Source: RHLJ01 sp040222455
GTDB taxonomy: Bacteria; Bacteroidota; Rhodothermia; Balneolales; Balneolaceae
Reading direction: 5' to 3'
Assembly (NCBI GenBank): GCA_040222455.1
Contig: JAVKDD010000025.1
Location: forward strand, 62,001-126,000
Length of the DNA: 64,000 nt
The notes beneath the pieces were generated by a model that was given only the letters and a program-made list of their open reading frames with translations, was not told the origin of the DNA and ran no database searches. Of the stretch, positions 37,151 through 46,110 are shown piece by piece (the first letter of the stretch is position 1; the number at the start of each line of letters is the position of its first letter). Position numbers and translations under genes: made by a program.

Positions 37151-37180
37151 GTCATCCTGAAATTGATTCAGAATCTATGG
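37151..37180. repeat. Bacteroidota-type intergenic repeat in the SDR-purL gap
   Basis: The gap of 246 bp between the SDR and purL has no gene. The sequence GTCATCCTGAAATTGATTCA within it has CTGAA/TTCAG arms and matches a short repeat wording common between genes in Bacteroidota. It may be a decayed member of a dispersed family also seen near 1490, 49941 and 54261. Confidence 0.5.
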
Positions 37181-37323
37181 AACCTAAGTTTCTTTAATCC
37201 ATCGCGAATTATTCGCCCTGAATGCAGGTGAATCGGAGAACGATTATGAAACGAGACGGAGGTTGTTCGTTGGATTTCGAATTAACAAGTAAAAGATTAT
37301 TCGCTTCTTTTTGAACTACTTTT

Positions 37324-39549
37324 TTAGCCTTCCATCGCTTTAGGGATCACATTTTCATATATCTCTTTCATTACTTCTACTTCGAGTTCGGCGACGCCTT
37401 CAATATTCAAAGTTGATCCGTTAACAGTTCCAAGATTAAGAACAGGAACTCCAGCAGATTTAAAATGATCAATTACTTTATCAAGTTTATCAAGACTAAC
37501 CGTAATTACTACTCCTGATTGAGCTTCACTAAATAGAACTTCATGTTTTGAACCATTCAGAGCTTCGACAGTAATTGTTGCCCCTAATCCACCATAAATT
37601 GCCATTTCAGCAAGAGTGATAGAAAGTCCACCATCAGATATGTCATGAGCGGCGGTTACTAATTCGCTTTGAATGGCTTCGAGTAGAGCATCCTGTAGTT
37701 TAACTTCAAAATCGATATCCAATTCAGGAGAATCACCAGTTGTTAAACCGTGGATTACTTTTAAATATTCGGTAGCCCCAAGTCCTTTACGATCTGCCCC
37801 AATATATAAAACTACATCACTTTCGTTTTTGAAACTTGGAGTCATTGCGTGTTTTTCTACGTCTTCAATCAAACCAAGCATTCCGATAATTGGAGACGGA
37901 AAAATAGCGCTGTTCACATTCTCATTGTAGAAACTTACATTTCCTCCTGTTACTGGAGTATTGAGTGCTTTACAAGCATCGCCCATTCCACCAAGGGCTT
38001 CTTTAAAGGTCCAATAAACTTCTGGTTTATAGGGATTCCCAAAATTCAAACAGTTTGTAATTGCTTGTGGCTTTCCTCCTGCACACACAACATTTCTGGC
38101 CGATTCCATTACAGCAATCTGACCGCCACGGCGTGGATTTAGATACACATATCGACCATTACAATCTGTTTTAGCGACTAATCCTTTCTTCGATCCTTTA
38201 ATTCGAATTACGCCCGCATCAGAAGCTCCAGGAGCGGTTACCGTATTGGTTCTTACTGTAGTATCGTATTGTTCATGAACCCACTTCTTAGAAGCGATAT
38301 TTGGCGAGTTCAATAATTTCTTTATTGTTTTTTGATGATCTATAGGGTGATCTAATGAGTCAATATCAAAACTTTGTGTTTCTTCTAAATAAGACGGTTT
38401 TTTAGTTTCTCGGATATATTGTGGCGCTCCCCCACCTAATACTAAATGTTCAGCTGGGATTTCGCCTTTAACTTCACCATCTTTCGTATAAGTTACTTTG
38501 TCTCCTGCAACTACTTCACCAATAACTACTCCATGTAGATCCCATTTTTCATACACATCAATTACTTCTTGCTCTCTTCCTTTTTCAGCAACAACGAGCA
38601 TTCGCTCCTGACTTTCAGAAAGAAGCAATTCATAGGCTGTCATTCCATCTTCGCGAGCAGGAACTTTATCCAAATCTACCAATAATCCTTGTCCTCCTTT
38701 TGCTGTCATCTCACTTGTAGAACAAGCAATACCAGCTGCTCCCATATCTTGCATTCCAACAATAGCGCCGGTTTTAAGCACTTCGAGACTCGCTTCTAGC
38801 AATAATTTCTCAGTAAATGGATCACCAACCTGAACACTACTTTTTTCGGATTCACTTTCATCCGTAATTTCTTCAGATGCAAAGGTAGCACCGTGAATTC
38901 CATCCCTACCTGTACTAGCTCCTACAATCAACACAGGGTTTCCAATTCCTTTCGCAATCGCTGAAACAGTTTGACCAGCTTCAACCAAGCCAATACTCAT
39001 CGCATTTACAAGCGGATTTCCTTCATAGCTTTCATCAAAATAAACTTCACCTCCAATTACAGGGATTCCAAAAGAATTGCCATAATCTCCAATTCCTCGA
39101 ACTACACCGTCTAATAAAAAACGAACTCTTGGATTGTCCATGCTTCCAAATCTAAGCGAATTCAAACTTGCAACCGGACGAGCACCCATTGTGAAAATAT
39201 CACGGTGAATTCCACCAACTCCTGTAGCCGCTCCTTGATAAGGCTCTACAGCTGAAGGATGATTATGGCTTTCAATCTTAAAGGCACATCCAAGCCCATC
39301 GCCAATATCCACAAGACCAGCATTTTCTTCTCCAGCTTCAACAAGCATATTCTCTCCATCCCGAGGAAGTTTTTTTAGCTCAATAATTGAATTTTTATAC
39401 GAACAATGCTCACTCCACATCACCGAATACACTCCTAACTCGGTAAATGTGGGAACCCGACCAAGCCGAGTTTTAATCATTTCAAATTCTTCTTCATTGA
39501 GACCGTGTTCGATTGCAAGATCGAGATTAACTTCAGGTTCTTGAGACAT
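37324..39549 (-). CDS. purL: Phosphoribosylformylglycinamidine synthase subunit PurL
   Basis: PurL uses ATP and glutamine-derived ammonia to convert FGAR to FGAM in purine synthesis. The 741-residue small-type PurL needs separate PurS and PurQ subunits. It has LGRVPTFTELGVYSVMWSEH near the start, HNHPSAVEPYQGAATGVGGI, GGNVSFYNE and a C-terminal AIR-synthase-like half with AHDISDGGLS. The start ATG is at 39549. It is single here, with purS and purQ not in the window. Confidence 0.96.
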   Translation of the reverse strand: MSQEPEVNLDLAIEHGLNEEEFEMIKTRLGRVPTFTELGVYSVMWSEHCSYKNSIIELKKLPRDGENMLVEAGEENAGLVDIGDGLGCAFKIESHNHPSAVEPYQGAATGVGGIHRDIFTMGARPVASLNSLRFGSMDNPRVRFLLDGVVRGIGDYGNSFGIPVIGGEVYFDESYEGNPLVNAMSIGLVEAGQTVSAIAKGIGNPVLIVGASTGRDGIHGATFASEEITDESESEKSSVQVGDPFTEKLLLEASLEVLKTGAIVGMQDMGAAGIACSTSEMTAKGGQGLLVDLDKVPAREDGMTAYELLLSESQERMLVVAEKGREQEVIDVYEKWDLHGVVIGEVVAGDKVTYTKDGEVKGEIPAEHLVLGGGAPQYIRETKKPSYLEETQSFDIDSLDHPIDHQKTIKKLLNSPNIASKKWVHEQYDTTVRTNTVTAPGASDAGVIRIKGSKKGLVAKTDCNGRYVYLNPRRGGQIAVMESARNVVCAGGKPQAITNCLNFGNPYKPEVYWTFKEALGGMGDACKALNTPVTGGNVSFYNENVNSAIFPSPIIGMLGLIEDVEKHAMTPSFKNESDVVLYIGADRKGLGATEYLKVIHGLTTGDSPELDIDFEVKLQDALLEAIQSELVTAAHDISDGGLSITLAEMAIYGGLGATITVEALNGSKHEVLFSEAQSGVVITVSLDKLDKVIDHFKSAGVPVLNLGTVNGSTLNIEGVAELEVEVMKEIYENVIPKAMEG

Positions 39550-39755
39550 GAATGCTGTAGCGTTGAGAGTTTGAGTTGAAGGAAGAACTAAGGTACGAGG
39601 ATTTTCAAAAAAATGAGGCAGATGTTTTCCACAAGTTATCCTGTCCTATGTTCTATGATATTCAATTATCATTATTGAATTCCCGGCACTGAAATAACAA
39701 ATTCTTCAAATAAATTTAAGTACCATATTGCTTATCTGGCAGAACATTCTTAAAA

Positions 39756-39787
39756 TCTAATATCGATATTCGAATATGAATATTAGA
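39756..39787. promoter_or_regulatory. 32-bp near-perfect dyad upstream of Rrf2 regulator
   Basis: TCTAATAT at 39756-39763 pairs with ATATTAGA at 39780-39787, flanking a perfect 12-bp palindrome ATATTCGAATAT (39766-39777). In all, 28 of 32 positions are symmetric. It ends 16 bp before the Rrf2 ATG, where an operator for autoregulation is expected. It could control the whole cbb3 locus. Confidence 0.65.
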
Positions 39788-39803
39788 ATTCAATTAGAGG
39801 TAT

Positions 39804-40259
39804 ATGAAGCTAGTTTCTCAAGGTGCTCAGTACGCTATTTCAGCGATTATCGCCATTTCAAAACATCCTAACGATGTTATTTCTGCGTCCGAACTTTCTC
39901 GTTCTCTAAGCTGTCCTGCTGCCTACCTTTCTCAGATTCTCGCTAAGCTAAAAAATCCAGGTATCCTCAAATCTCAACGAGGATTAAACGGAGGAGTTTA
40001 TTTGGCAAAGGCACTCAATGACATTTCGGTTTATGATGTAATTGCAGCTATCGATGGAGAGACTTTTTTTTCTAGCTGTTTTATGGGTATCGATGGTTGT
40101 GGACATATTGAACCTTGTCCTTTCCATGAATTTTGGGCTTCTAAACGCACCGAAATTAAGGTTTGGTTACAGAGTACCACATTTTCAGATGTTGAAAGTA
40201 TTATGACTCAAGCTTGGTTTACTGAAAGACTCTCATTCTTTAATGGAGCTACGGCTTAA
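39804..40259 (+). CDS. Rrf2-family iron-sulfur transcriptional regulator
   Basis: The 151-residue protein has an N-terminal winged HTH (about 1-65, with SCPAAYLSQILAKL recognition region) and three cysteines at 92, 99 and 105 (CX6CX5C). This spacing is that of Fe-S cluster Rrf2 sensors such as IscR and NsrR. These proteins respond to iron, oxygen or nitric oxide. It precedes the cbb3 oxidase locus, overlapping ccoI by one base (TAATG), so it is probably a sensor that tunes high-affinity respiration. The strong dyad upstream is a likely autoregulatory site. Confidence 0.9.
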   Translation: MKLVSQGAQYAISAIIAISKHPNDVISASELSRSLSCPAAYLSQILAKLKNPGILKSQRGLNGGVYLAKALNDISVYDVIAAIDGETFFSSCFMGIDGCGHIEPCPFHEFWASKRTEIKVWLQSTTFSDVESIMTQAWFTERLSFFNGATA

Positions 40260-42703
40260 TGAATGAACGAAGCCTCATAGAAAACACAAAGTGCTTTCAT
40301 TGTGGTGAAGATTGCCTGGATAAAACTATAGCCATTGAAGACAAAATCTTTTGTTGTGAGGGGTGTCGTACAGTATTTAAAATTCTAGATGAGAACAACT
40401 TATGTACCTATTACCAATTAGATGAACGTGCAGGCAATACGGTAACATCAAACCTTGAACGCCAACGATTTGATTATCTATTAGATTTGGATGTACAACA
40501 TAAACTCGTTGATTTTAAAAAGGGTAATATTGTTTCTGTTACTTTTTTTGTTCCGAACATTCATTGTACTTCCTGTATATGGTTACTTGAAAACCTCCAA
40601 AATATTGACTCAGGAGTTTTAAAAGGAACTGTGAATTTCCTAAAAAGAACCGTTACCATTCTATTTGATGATTCGAAAACTTCTCTTCGTTCTTTGGTAG
40701 AACTACTTACTACTATTGGCTATGAACCTAGTTTAAAACTAGAACAGTTAGAAAAAAAGAAAGCGTCTTCTGTTGAGCGTAACCTCTGGCTTAAATTAGG
40801 AGTGGCTGGTTTCTGTTTTGGAAATATTATGTTATTTAGTTTCCCTGAATACCTGAATATTGATCAATCAGAATCTTCGATTACATTTAAATACTTTTTT
40901 GGAAGCTTAAATATTATTCTGGCTATTCCAGTGTTGCTTTTCAGTGGCATTGATTATCTAAAATCTGCGTGGGCTGCACTCAGTCAAAAAGGAATAAATC
41001 TGGATGTTCCAATTTCAATTGGGATGCTGGCTCTTTTTGGAAGAAGTCTCTATGAAATATTAAGCGGAACGGGAGCCGGTTATTTTGATTCGTTTACTGG
41101 TTTTATCTTCTTTCTATTGATTGGAAAAATGGTTCAAAAGAAAACCTTCGATCGATTGTCTTTTGACAGAGACTATAAATCTTACCTTCCTATTTCTGTC
41201 ATAAAAATTGTTGGTGAAAAGGAGATTTCAATCCCGGTAAATAAAATCGAAATTGGAGACCATATTCTGATAAGAAATCAGGAACTAGTCCCAGCTGATT
41301 CAATCAATACTTCCATTAATTTAAGTGTTGATTACAGCTTTATCACGGGAGAATCGGAACCGGTATTGCTAAACAAAGGAGAACTTGTTTTTGCTGGTGG
41401 AAAAATTATTGGTCAGTCTGGCGAGTTGATTGTCTCGAAAAAAGTAGAACATAGTTACCTTACGCAACTTTGGGAAAACGAATCGCTTAAATCATCTGAA
41501 GAGAAAAATATTACTTCTTTTGCAGATCGTATCAGTCCTTATTTCACAATTTCAGTAATTGCAATTGCAATACTTTCTCTATTTGTCTGGCTCCAAATTG
41601 ATGCTAGTGAAGCTTTCACCATTTTTACTGCAGTATTGATTGTAGCTTGTCCGTGCGCCTTGGCATTATCTACACCTTTTACATTAGGATCTACTGTAAA
41701 TATTCTTGCTGCTAATGGTTTTTATCTTAAAAACCTTTCAGTTGTTGAATCACTATCAAAGGCTAATACTTTGGTATTTGATAAAACAGGAACTATCACC
41801 GAGTCTAAAAAATCTACGGTCGAGTTTATAGGTGATTCACTTTCTGAAAATGAAGTTCAAATTCTCGCCTCTGCATGTCGACCCTCTACTCATCCACTAT
41901 CAAAGGCAATTTTCAAAAGTCTTGATTTTCAAGAAATACATTCAGTCGATTATTTTGAAGAAATTTCAGGGAATGGGATTATTGCCTCCATCAACAATAA
42001 AAAGATTTATTTAGGTAGCTTAGATTTTTTACATACTCATTTTCCAGAACTTTCTATTCCTGAAGCCGAGCAGAATAAATCCGGATCAATGGTACATTTA
42101 ATTATAGACTGTACTTATAAAGGATTTTTTAGAATTAATCACACATTCAGATCAGGGCTCAAAGACTTACTTCTTCATTTCGAACGCTCTAATTCTCCGG
42201 TTTATCTTTTATCTGGCGATAATGAAAAGGAAAAAGCATCTCTCAAGGCATTATACGCTGGTTGGAAAGAAATGTATTTCAATCAATCACCCATTCAGAA
42301 ATTAGAGTTTATAAAATCTTTGCAAGATGAAAAGTCTCAAATTATAATGGTTGGGGATGGACTAAATGATGCGGGTGCATTGAAGGCAAGTGATTTTGGT
42401 ATTGCTGTTTCAGATGATAAGAGTTCTTTTTCACCCGCCTGTGATGCTATTATTGATTCTGATTCATTAGGATTGTTACACCAGTTTATTGGATATAGCA
42501 AATCAGCCTTCAACATCATCATTGCCAGCTTTACAATTTCGTTGATCTATAACCTTACGGGTCTTGGTTTTGCACTTACAGGAAATCTTTCACCTCTAGT
42601 AGCAGCTATTTTAATGCCACTAAGTTCAATTTCAATCATGGGCTTTACCACTTTTACAACTAGGGTTAGAGCAAAAAAAATGGGGTTAAAATTATGGGTG
42701 TAA
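40259..42703 (+). CDS. ccoI: Copper-translocating P-type ATPase for cbb3 assembly
   Basis: CcoI/FixI exports copper so that the CuB site of the cbb3 oxidase can be built. The 814-residue P1B-type ATPase has an N-terminal CFHCGEDC and CCEGC Cys-rich zinc-ribbon-like part, then an HMA domain with Cys103 and Cys106 (CTSC). The ion-channel motif CPC is at 464-466, the phosphorylation Asp508 lies in DKTGT, and GDGLNDAGA is near the end. About eight membrane segments are present. The gene begins one base before the Rrf2 stop, and ccoS overlaps its end by 10 bp. Confidence 0.94.
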   Translation: MNERSLIENTKCFHCGEDCLDKTIAIEDKIFCCEGCRTVFKILDENNLCTYYQLDERAGNTVTSNLERQRFDYLLDLDVQHKLVDFKKGNIVSVTFFVPNIHCTSCIWLLENLQNIDSGVLKGTVNFLKRTVTILFDDSKTSLRSLVELLTTIGYEPSLKLEQLEKKKASSVERNLWLKLGVAGFCFGNIMLFSFPEYLNIDQSESSITFKYFFGSLNIILAIPVLLFSGIDYLKSAWAALSQKGINLDVPISIGMLALFGRSLYEILSGTGAGYFDSFTGFIFFLLIGKMVQKKTFDRLSFDRDYKSYLPISVIKIVGEKEISIPVNKIEIGDHILIRNQELVPADSINTSINLSVDYSFITGESEPVLLNKGELVFAGGKIIGQSGELIVSKKVEHSYLTQLWENESLKSSEEKNITSFADRISPYFTISVIAIAILSLFVWLQIDASEAFTIFTAVLIVACPCALALSTPFTLGSTVNILAANGFYLKNLSVVESLSKANTLVFDKTGTITESKKSTVEFIGDSLSENEVQILASACRPSTHPLSKAIFKSLDFQEIHSVDYFEEISGNGIIASINNKKIYLGSLDFLHTHFPELSIPEAEQNKSGSMVHLIIDCTYKGFFRINHTFRSGLKDLLLHFERSNSPVYLLSGDNEKEKASLKALYAGWKEMYFNQSPIQKLEFIKSLQDEKSQIIMVGDGLNDAGALKASDFGIAVSDDKSSFSPACDAIIDSDSLGLLHQFIGYSKSAFNIIIASFTISLIYNLTGLGFALTGNLSPLVAAILMPLSSISIMGFTTFTTRVRAKKMGLKLWV

Positions 42704-42876
42704 TCATACTTTTAATTGCTTTTAGCTTACTGGTGGCACTCACTTTTTTAGGGGCATTCTTTTGGGCTGTTAAATCGGGGCAATTTGATGACCCAGAAAC
42801 ACCGTCAATGCGTATGCTCTTTGACGACAAACCAATTTCACAGAAAAATAAAACACTAACTAATAAGACGGACTAG
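42694..42876 (+). CDS. ccoS: cbb3 oxidase assembly protein CcoS
   Basis: The 60-residue protein has one membrane helix (residues 2-25). The motif AFFWAVKSGQFDDPETPSMR is the CcoS family signature. CcoS is needed for insertion of heme and copper cofactors into the catalytic subunit. It overlaps ccoI by 10 bp, so the two are coupled, and ccoNO starts 4 bp after its stop. Confidence 0.94.
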   Translation: MGVIILLIAFSLLVALTFLGAFFWAVKSGQFDDPETPSMRMLFDDKPISQKNKTLTNKTD

Positions 42877-42880
42877 AACC

Positions 42881-45067
42881 ATGGCGGTTGATACGTTTCA
42901 TTACGATAATAAAATAGTTCGCAATTTCGGAATTGCGGCTATGGCTTTCGGGATCATTGGTTTCCTTGTGGGACTAATTATCGCACTTAAACTCATTTAT
43001 CCAGATTTTCTCGGGTTTATACCTGAATTATCTTACGGTAGATTAAGACCCTTACACACCAATGCGGTAATTTTTGCATTTGCTGGAAATGCCATTTTTT
43101 ATGGGGTTTACTATTCATTACCTCGACTTTGTAAAGCTCCAATGTGGAGCTCTACTCTAAGTCAGATACACTTCTGGGGATGGCAGTTTATTATTCTATC
43201 TGCTGTTCTAACCCTTCCATTTGGAATTACAACGAGTAAAGAATATGCGGAGCTCGAATGGCCTATTGATATCGCAATTACCATTATTTGGGTAATTTTT
43301 GGTATCAACATGATTATGACCATTTTAAAGCGTCGTGAGAAGCATCTTTACGTAGCTATCTGGTTTTACATTGCTACCTTTGTAACCGTAGCTGTTTTAC
43401 ACGTTGTAAACTCATTTGAAGTCCCTGCTACCATGCTGAAAAGTTACTCTCTATATGCTGGTGTTCAGGATGCTTTAGTACAATGGTGGTACGGACATAA
43501 TGCAGTAGCATTCTTTTTAACTACTCCATTTTTGGGAATCATGTACTATTTCATCCCAAAAGCAGCTAATCGCCCTATTTTTTCCTATCGGTTATCAATC
43601 GTTCACTTTTGGTCATTGATCTTCATCTACATTTGGGCAGGTCCACATCACTTGTTGTATACGTCTCTTCCAGGCTGGGCACAAGCTTTGGGTACAGTTT
43701 TTAGCTTGATGTTGATCGCTCCTTCTTGGGGAGGTATGCTTAATGGTTTATTAACACTTCGTGGTGCTTGGGATAAAGTTCGAGAAGATCCCGTACTCAA
43801 GTTTCTTGTAGTTGGCGTAACTGCTTACGGTATGGTAACCTTCGAAGGTCCAATGTTATCTATCGCTAATGTAAACGCAATTGCGCATTACTCCGATTAT
43901 ATAATCGGACACGTTCATAATGGTGCTCTTCTTTGGAATGGCGGTCTTACGTTTGCGATGTTGTACTACATTACTCCTAAGATTTACAAAACTAAATTGC
44001 ATTCCGTTAAACTTGCAAATATCCATTTCTGGTTTGCTACTATGGGCGCCATCTTCTATGTAATTCCTATGTATTGGGGTGGAATCACTCAAAGTTTAAT
44101 GTGGAAACAATTTACAGCTGAAGGATTCTTACAGTATCCAAACTTCCTTGAAACAGTCGTTCAAATTATACCAATGTATGCTTTAAGAGCATTTGGTGGC
44201 AGCTTATTTATAGTTGGCGCACTTTTTGGAGTATATAACATTTGGAAAACAGCAATGAGTGGAACTTTAGTTGCAGATGAGGAAGCTCAAGCTCCGGCGG
44301 TAATAGATCCTACCGATGGACACGAAGAGAAATGGCATAGAAGACTCGAAGGTCGTCCTCTTAAATTCACTGTGCTTGTGCTCGTAGTTATTTTGATAGG
44401 TGGAATTGTCGAATATATGCCTACAGCTTTGATTGACTCGAACATCCCAACCATCGAAAGTGTGAAGCCTTACACTCCACTCGAAGTAGCCGGACGTGAC
44501 ATTTACATTGCCGAAGGCTGTAATAACTGTCATTCCCAAATGATTCGTCCATTCCGCTCAGAAACTGAACGTTACGGAGAATACTCAAAAGCCGGGGAAT
44601 TTGTATATGATCACCCGCATCTTTGGGGATCAAAACGTACAGGACCTGACCTCCACAGAATTGGCGGAAAATATCCTGATTCGTGGCATTTGAGACATAT
44701 GTACGATCCTAATTCCACATCACCTGGTTCAATCATGCCTGCTTACACTTGGCTACTGAAGAAGGATACCGACGTTGAAAGCATTCCCAACAAAATTAAT
44801 GCTCTGCGTGCAGTTGGAGTTCCTTATGTAGAAGGTTATGAAAAAATAGCCGTTCGAGATTTTAAAGCTCAGGCTGAGCGAATTGCTGATGGACTAAGAG
44901 AAAATGGTTTCGGTGAAGTTGAAGGCATAGAGATAAACTCAGAAAAAGAAATCATTGCCTTAATTGCTTATTTACAACGACTAGGTACCGATATTTCTGG
45001 AAATAATGACCCATTTTCAGGGCTACCTTCTGATAGCCGAATGGGCGCAAATGTTAAGGAGAATTAG
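42881..45067 (+). CDS. ccoNO: cbb3-type cytochrome c oxidase, fused subunits I and II (CcoN-CcoO)
   Basis: The 728-residue protein joins the catalytic heme-copper subunit CcoN (about 1-460, about 12 membrane helices, including the VQWWYGHNAVAFFLT segment and WAGPHHLLYTSLPGWAQ) to the monoheme cytochrome CcoO (about 490-728). The c-heme site is CNNCH at 547-551, followed by QMIRPFRSETERYG and a Met-ligand region PGSIMPAYTWLL. CcoN reduces oxygen and pumps protons; CcoO passes electrons to it. Such fusions are frequent in Bacteroidota. ccoQ and ccoP follow with almost no gap. Confidence 0.95.
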   Translation: MAVDTFHYDNKIVRNFGIAAMAFGIIGFLVGLIIALKLIYPDFLGFIPELSYGRLRPLHTNAVIFAFAGNAIFYGVYYSLPRLCKAPMWSSTLSQIHFWGWQFIILSAVLTLPFGITTSKEYAELEWPIDIAITIIWVIFGINMIMTILKRREKHLYVAIWFYIATFVTVAVLHVVNSFEVPATMLKSYSLYAGVQDALVQWWYGHNAVAFFLTTPFLGIMYYFIPKAANRPIFSYRLSIVHFWSLIFIYIWAGPHHLLYTSLPGWAQALGTVFSLMLIAPSWGGMLNGLLTLRGAWDKVREDPVLKFLVVGVTAYGMVTFEGPMLSIANVNAIAHYSDYIIGHVHNGALLWNGGLTFAMLYYITPKIYKTKLHSVKLANIHFWFATMGAIFYVIPMYWGGITQSLMWKQFTAEGFLQYPNFLETVVQIIPMYALRAFGGSLFIVGALFGVYNIWKTAMSGTLVADEEAQAPAVIDPTDGHEEKWHRRLEGRPLKFTVLVLVVILIGGIVEYMPTALIDSNIPTIESVKPYTPLEVAGRDIYIAEGCNNCHSQMIRPFRSETERYGEYSKAGEFVYDHPHLWGSKRTGPDLHRIGGKYPDSWHLRHMYDPNSTSPGSIMPAYTWLLKKDTDVESIPNKINALRAVGVPYVEGYEKIAVRDFKAQAERIADGLRENGFGEVEGIEINSEKEIIALIAYLQRLGTDISGNNDPFSGLPSDSRMGANVKEN

Positions 45068-45069
45068 CC

Positions 45070-45261
45070 ATGTATAAAGAAGTATTAAGAACCATGGACG
45101 GTATAGAAATCTTCCCGAGTATTTCCCTCATCTTGTTTTTTGCCTTTTTCATTCTGTTGATTGCGTATCTGGTAAAAACAGGGAAACATCATTGGGATGA
45201 TGCAGCAAACCTTCCACTGGAATCAGATGAAACTATTAACCAGAAATTAACACAGTCATGA
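45070..45261 (+). CDS. ccoQ: cbb3 oxidase small subunit CcoQ-like protein
   Basis: The 63-residue protein has one membrane segment (about 18-40, SLILFFAFFILLIAYLV) and a short charged cytosolic tail. It sits between ccoNO and ccoP (the latter overlaps its stop by 4 bp), the usual place for CcoQ, which stabilises the oxidase. Sequence conservation is weak, so the call rests on topology and position. Confidence 0.8.
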   Translation: MYKEVLRTMDGIEIFPSISLILFFAFFILLIAYLVKTGKHHWDDAANLPLESDETINQKLTQS

Positions 45262-45857
45262 AGATTTTAGACGACGAAAAAGACAAACTACTTAATCATG
45301 AATATGACGGAATCCGAGAGTTAGATAATCATATGCCAGTTTGGTGGCTATGGTTGTTTTACTTTACTATTGGATGGGGATTTTTATACCTATTATACTA
45401 TCAATTTACTGATGTAGGTCCCGATCAACATGAACAGTATGCGCTCGAAATGGCAGCAGCCGAAGAGAAATATGGTTCAAGAGATAGTGAAGATAATAGT
45501 ATGGCAACTGTTACCTGGGAGTTTCAAAATGATGAGACATCCTTGGCTCGTGGTCAAGAGGTATACATGAGTACGAATAATCTTTGTTTTACCTGCCATG
45601 GAAATGCTGGAGAGGGCTTAGTAGGTCCAAATTTAACCGATGAATTTTGGATTCATGGTTGTTCGGCTCAGGAATTGGCTATTAACATTGCTAATGGTTT
45701 TATGGACAAAGGAATGATGCCTTATGGTAGCAATGCTCCAATAGGAGAAGAGGACATGGCTGACTTGATAAGCTACATTGCTTCGATCCAAGGCACGAAT
45801 CCTTCGAACCCAAAAGCAGTAGACGAAAGTCGCGCTGTTGAGTGCACTATTGAATAA
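45258..45857 (+). CDS. ccoP: cbb3 oxidase subunit III CcoP, single-heme form
   Basis: The 199-residue membrane-anchored cytochrome c has a CcoP N-terminal domain with one membrane helix (about 28-50, PVWWLWLFYFTIGWGF). It has a single c-heme site, CFTCH at 110-114, with the distal Met in DKGMMPYG. Proteobacterial CcoP has two heme sites, so this form is shorter. It passes electrons from soluble cytochromes to CcoO. It overlaps ccoQ by 4 bp. Confidence 0.92.
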   Translation: MKILDDEKDKLLNHEYDGIRELDNHMPVWWLWLFYFTIGWGFLYLLYYQFTDVGPDQHEQYALEMAAAEEKYGSRDSEDNSMATVTWEFQNDETSLARGQEVYMSTNNLCFTCHGNAGEGLVGPNLTDEFWIHGCSAQELAINIANGFMDKGMMPYGSNAPIGEEDMADLISYIASIQGTNPSNPKAVDESRAVECTIE

Positions 45858-45866
45858 GGAACCAAT

Positions 45867-46097
45867 ATGTGTCTGAAATTTGATCCGGAAGAAAACATTT
45901 TAAAGCAAACCTGCTCAGGCAAATGCAAAAATAAATGTGGATTTAAACCTAATGACGATACTTCGCTTTCTTTAATGAAAGTTCAAAAAGTACGGATCAG
46001 TATTTCAGACCATGGTTCATCTCAATTAAAAAACACTCCCATTCGATCAAGAGCTCATTATTTTGGTCGTGAAATTATTACATCCCCGTTCGATTAA
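45867..46097 (+). CDS. Small Cys-rich protein of unknown function in the cbb3 locus
   Basis: I do not recognise this family. The 76-residue protein has no signal or membrane segment. A cluster of cysteines near the start (Cys2, then TCSGKCKNKCGF with Cys16, 20 and 24) could bind a metal or cluster. The remainder is basic. It lies 9 bp after ccoP and 13 bp before ccoG, in line with the operon. Its position suggests an accessory role in oxidase maturation, which is inference only. Confidence 0.65.
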   Translation: MCLKFDPEENILKQTCSGKCKNKCGFKPNDDTSLSLMKVQKVRISISDHGSSQLKNTPIRSRAHYFGREIITSPFD

Positions 46098-46110
46098 TAT
46101 TATTTAGAAA

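Noticed and set aside
37673..38142. Two plus-strand ORFs inside purL
   Set aside because: They lie entirely opposite a clear, full-length purL coding sequence and show no domain.
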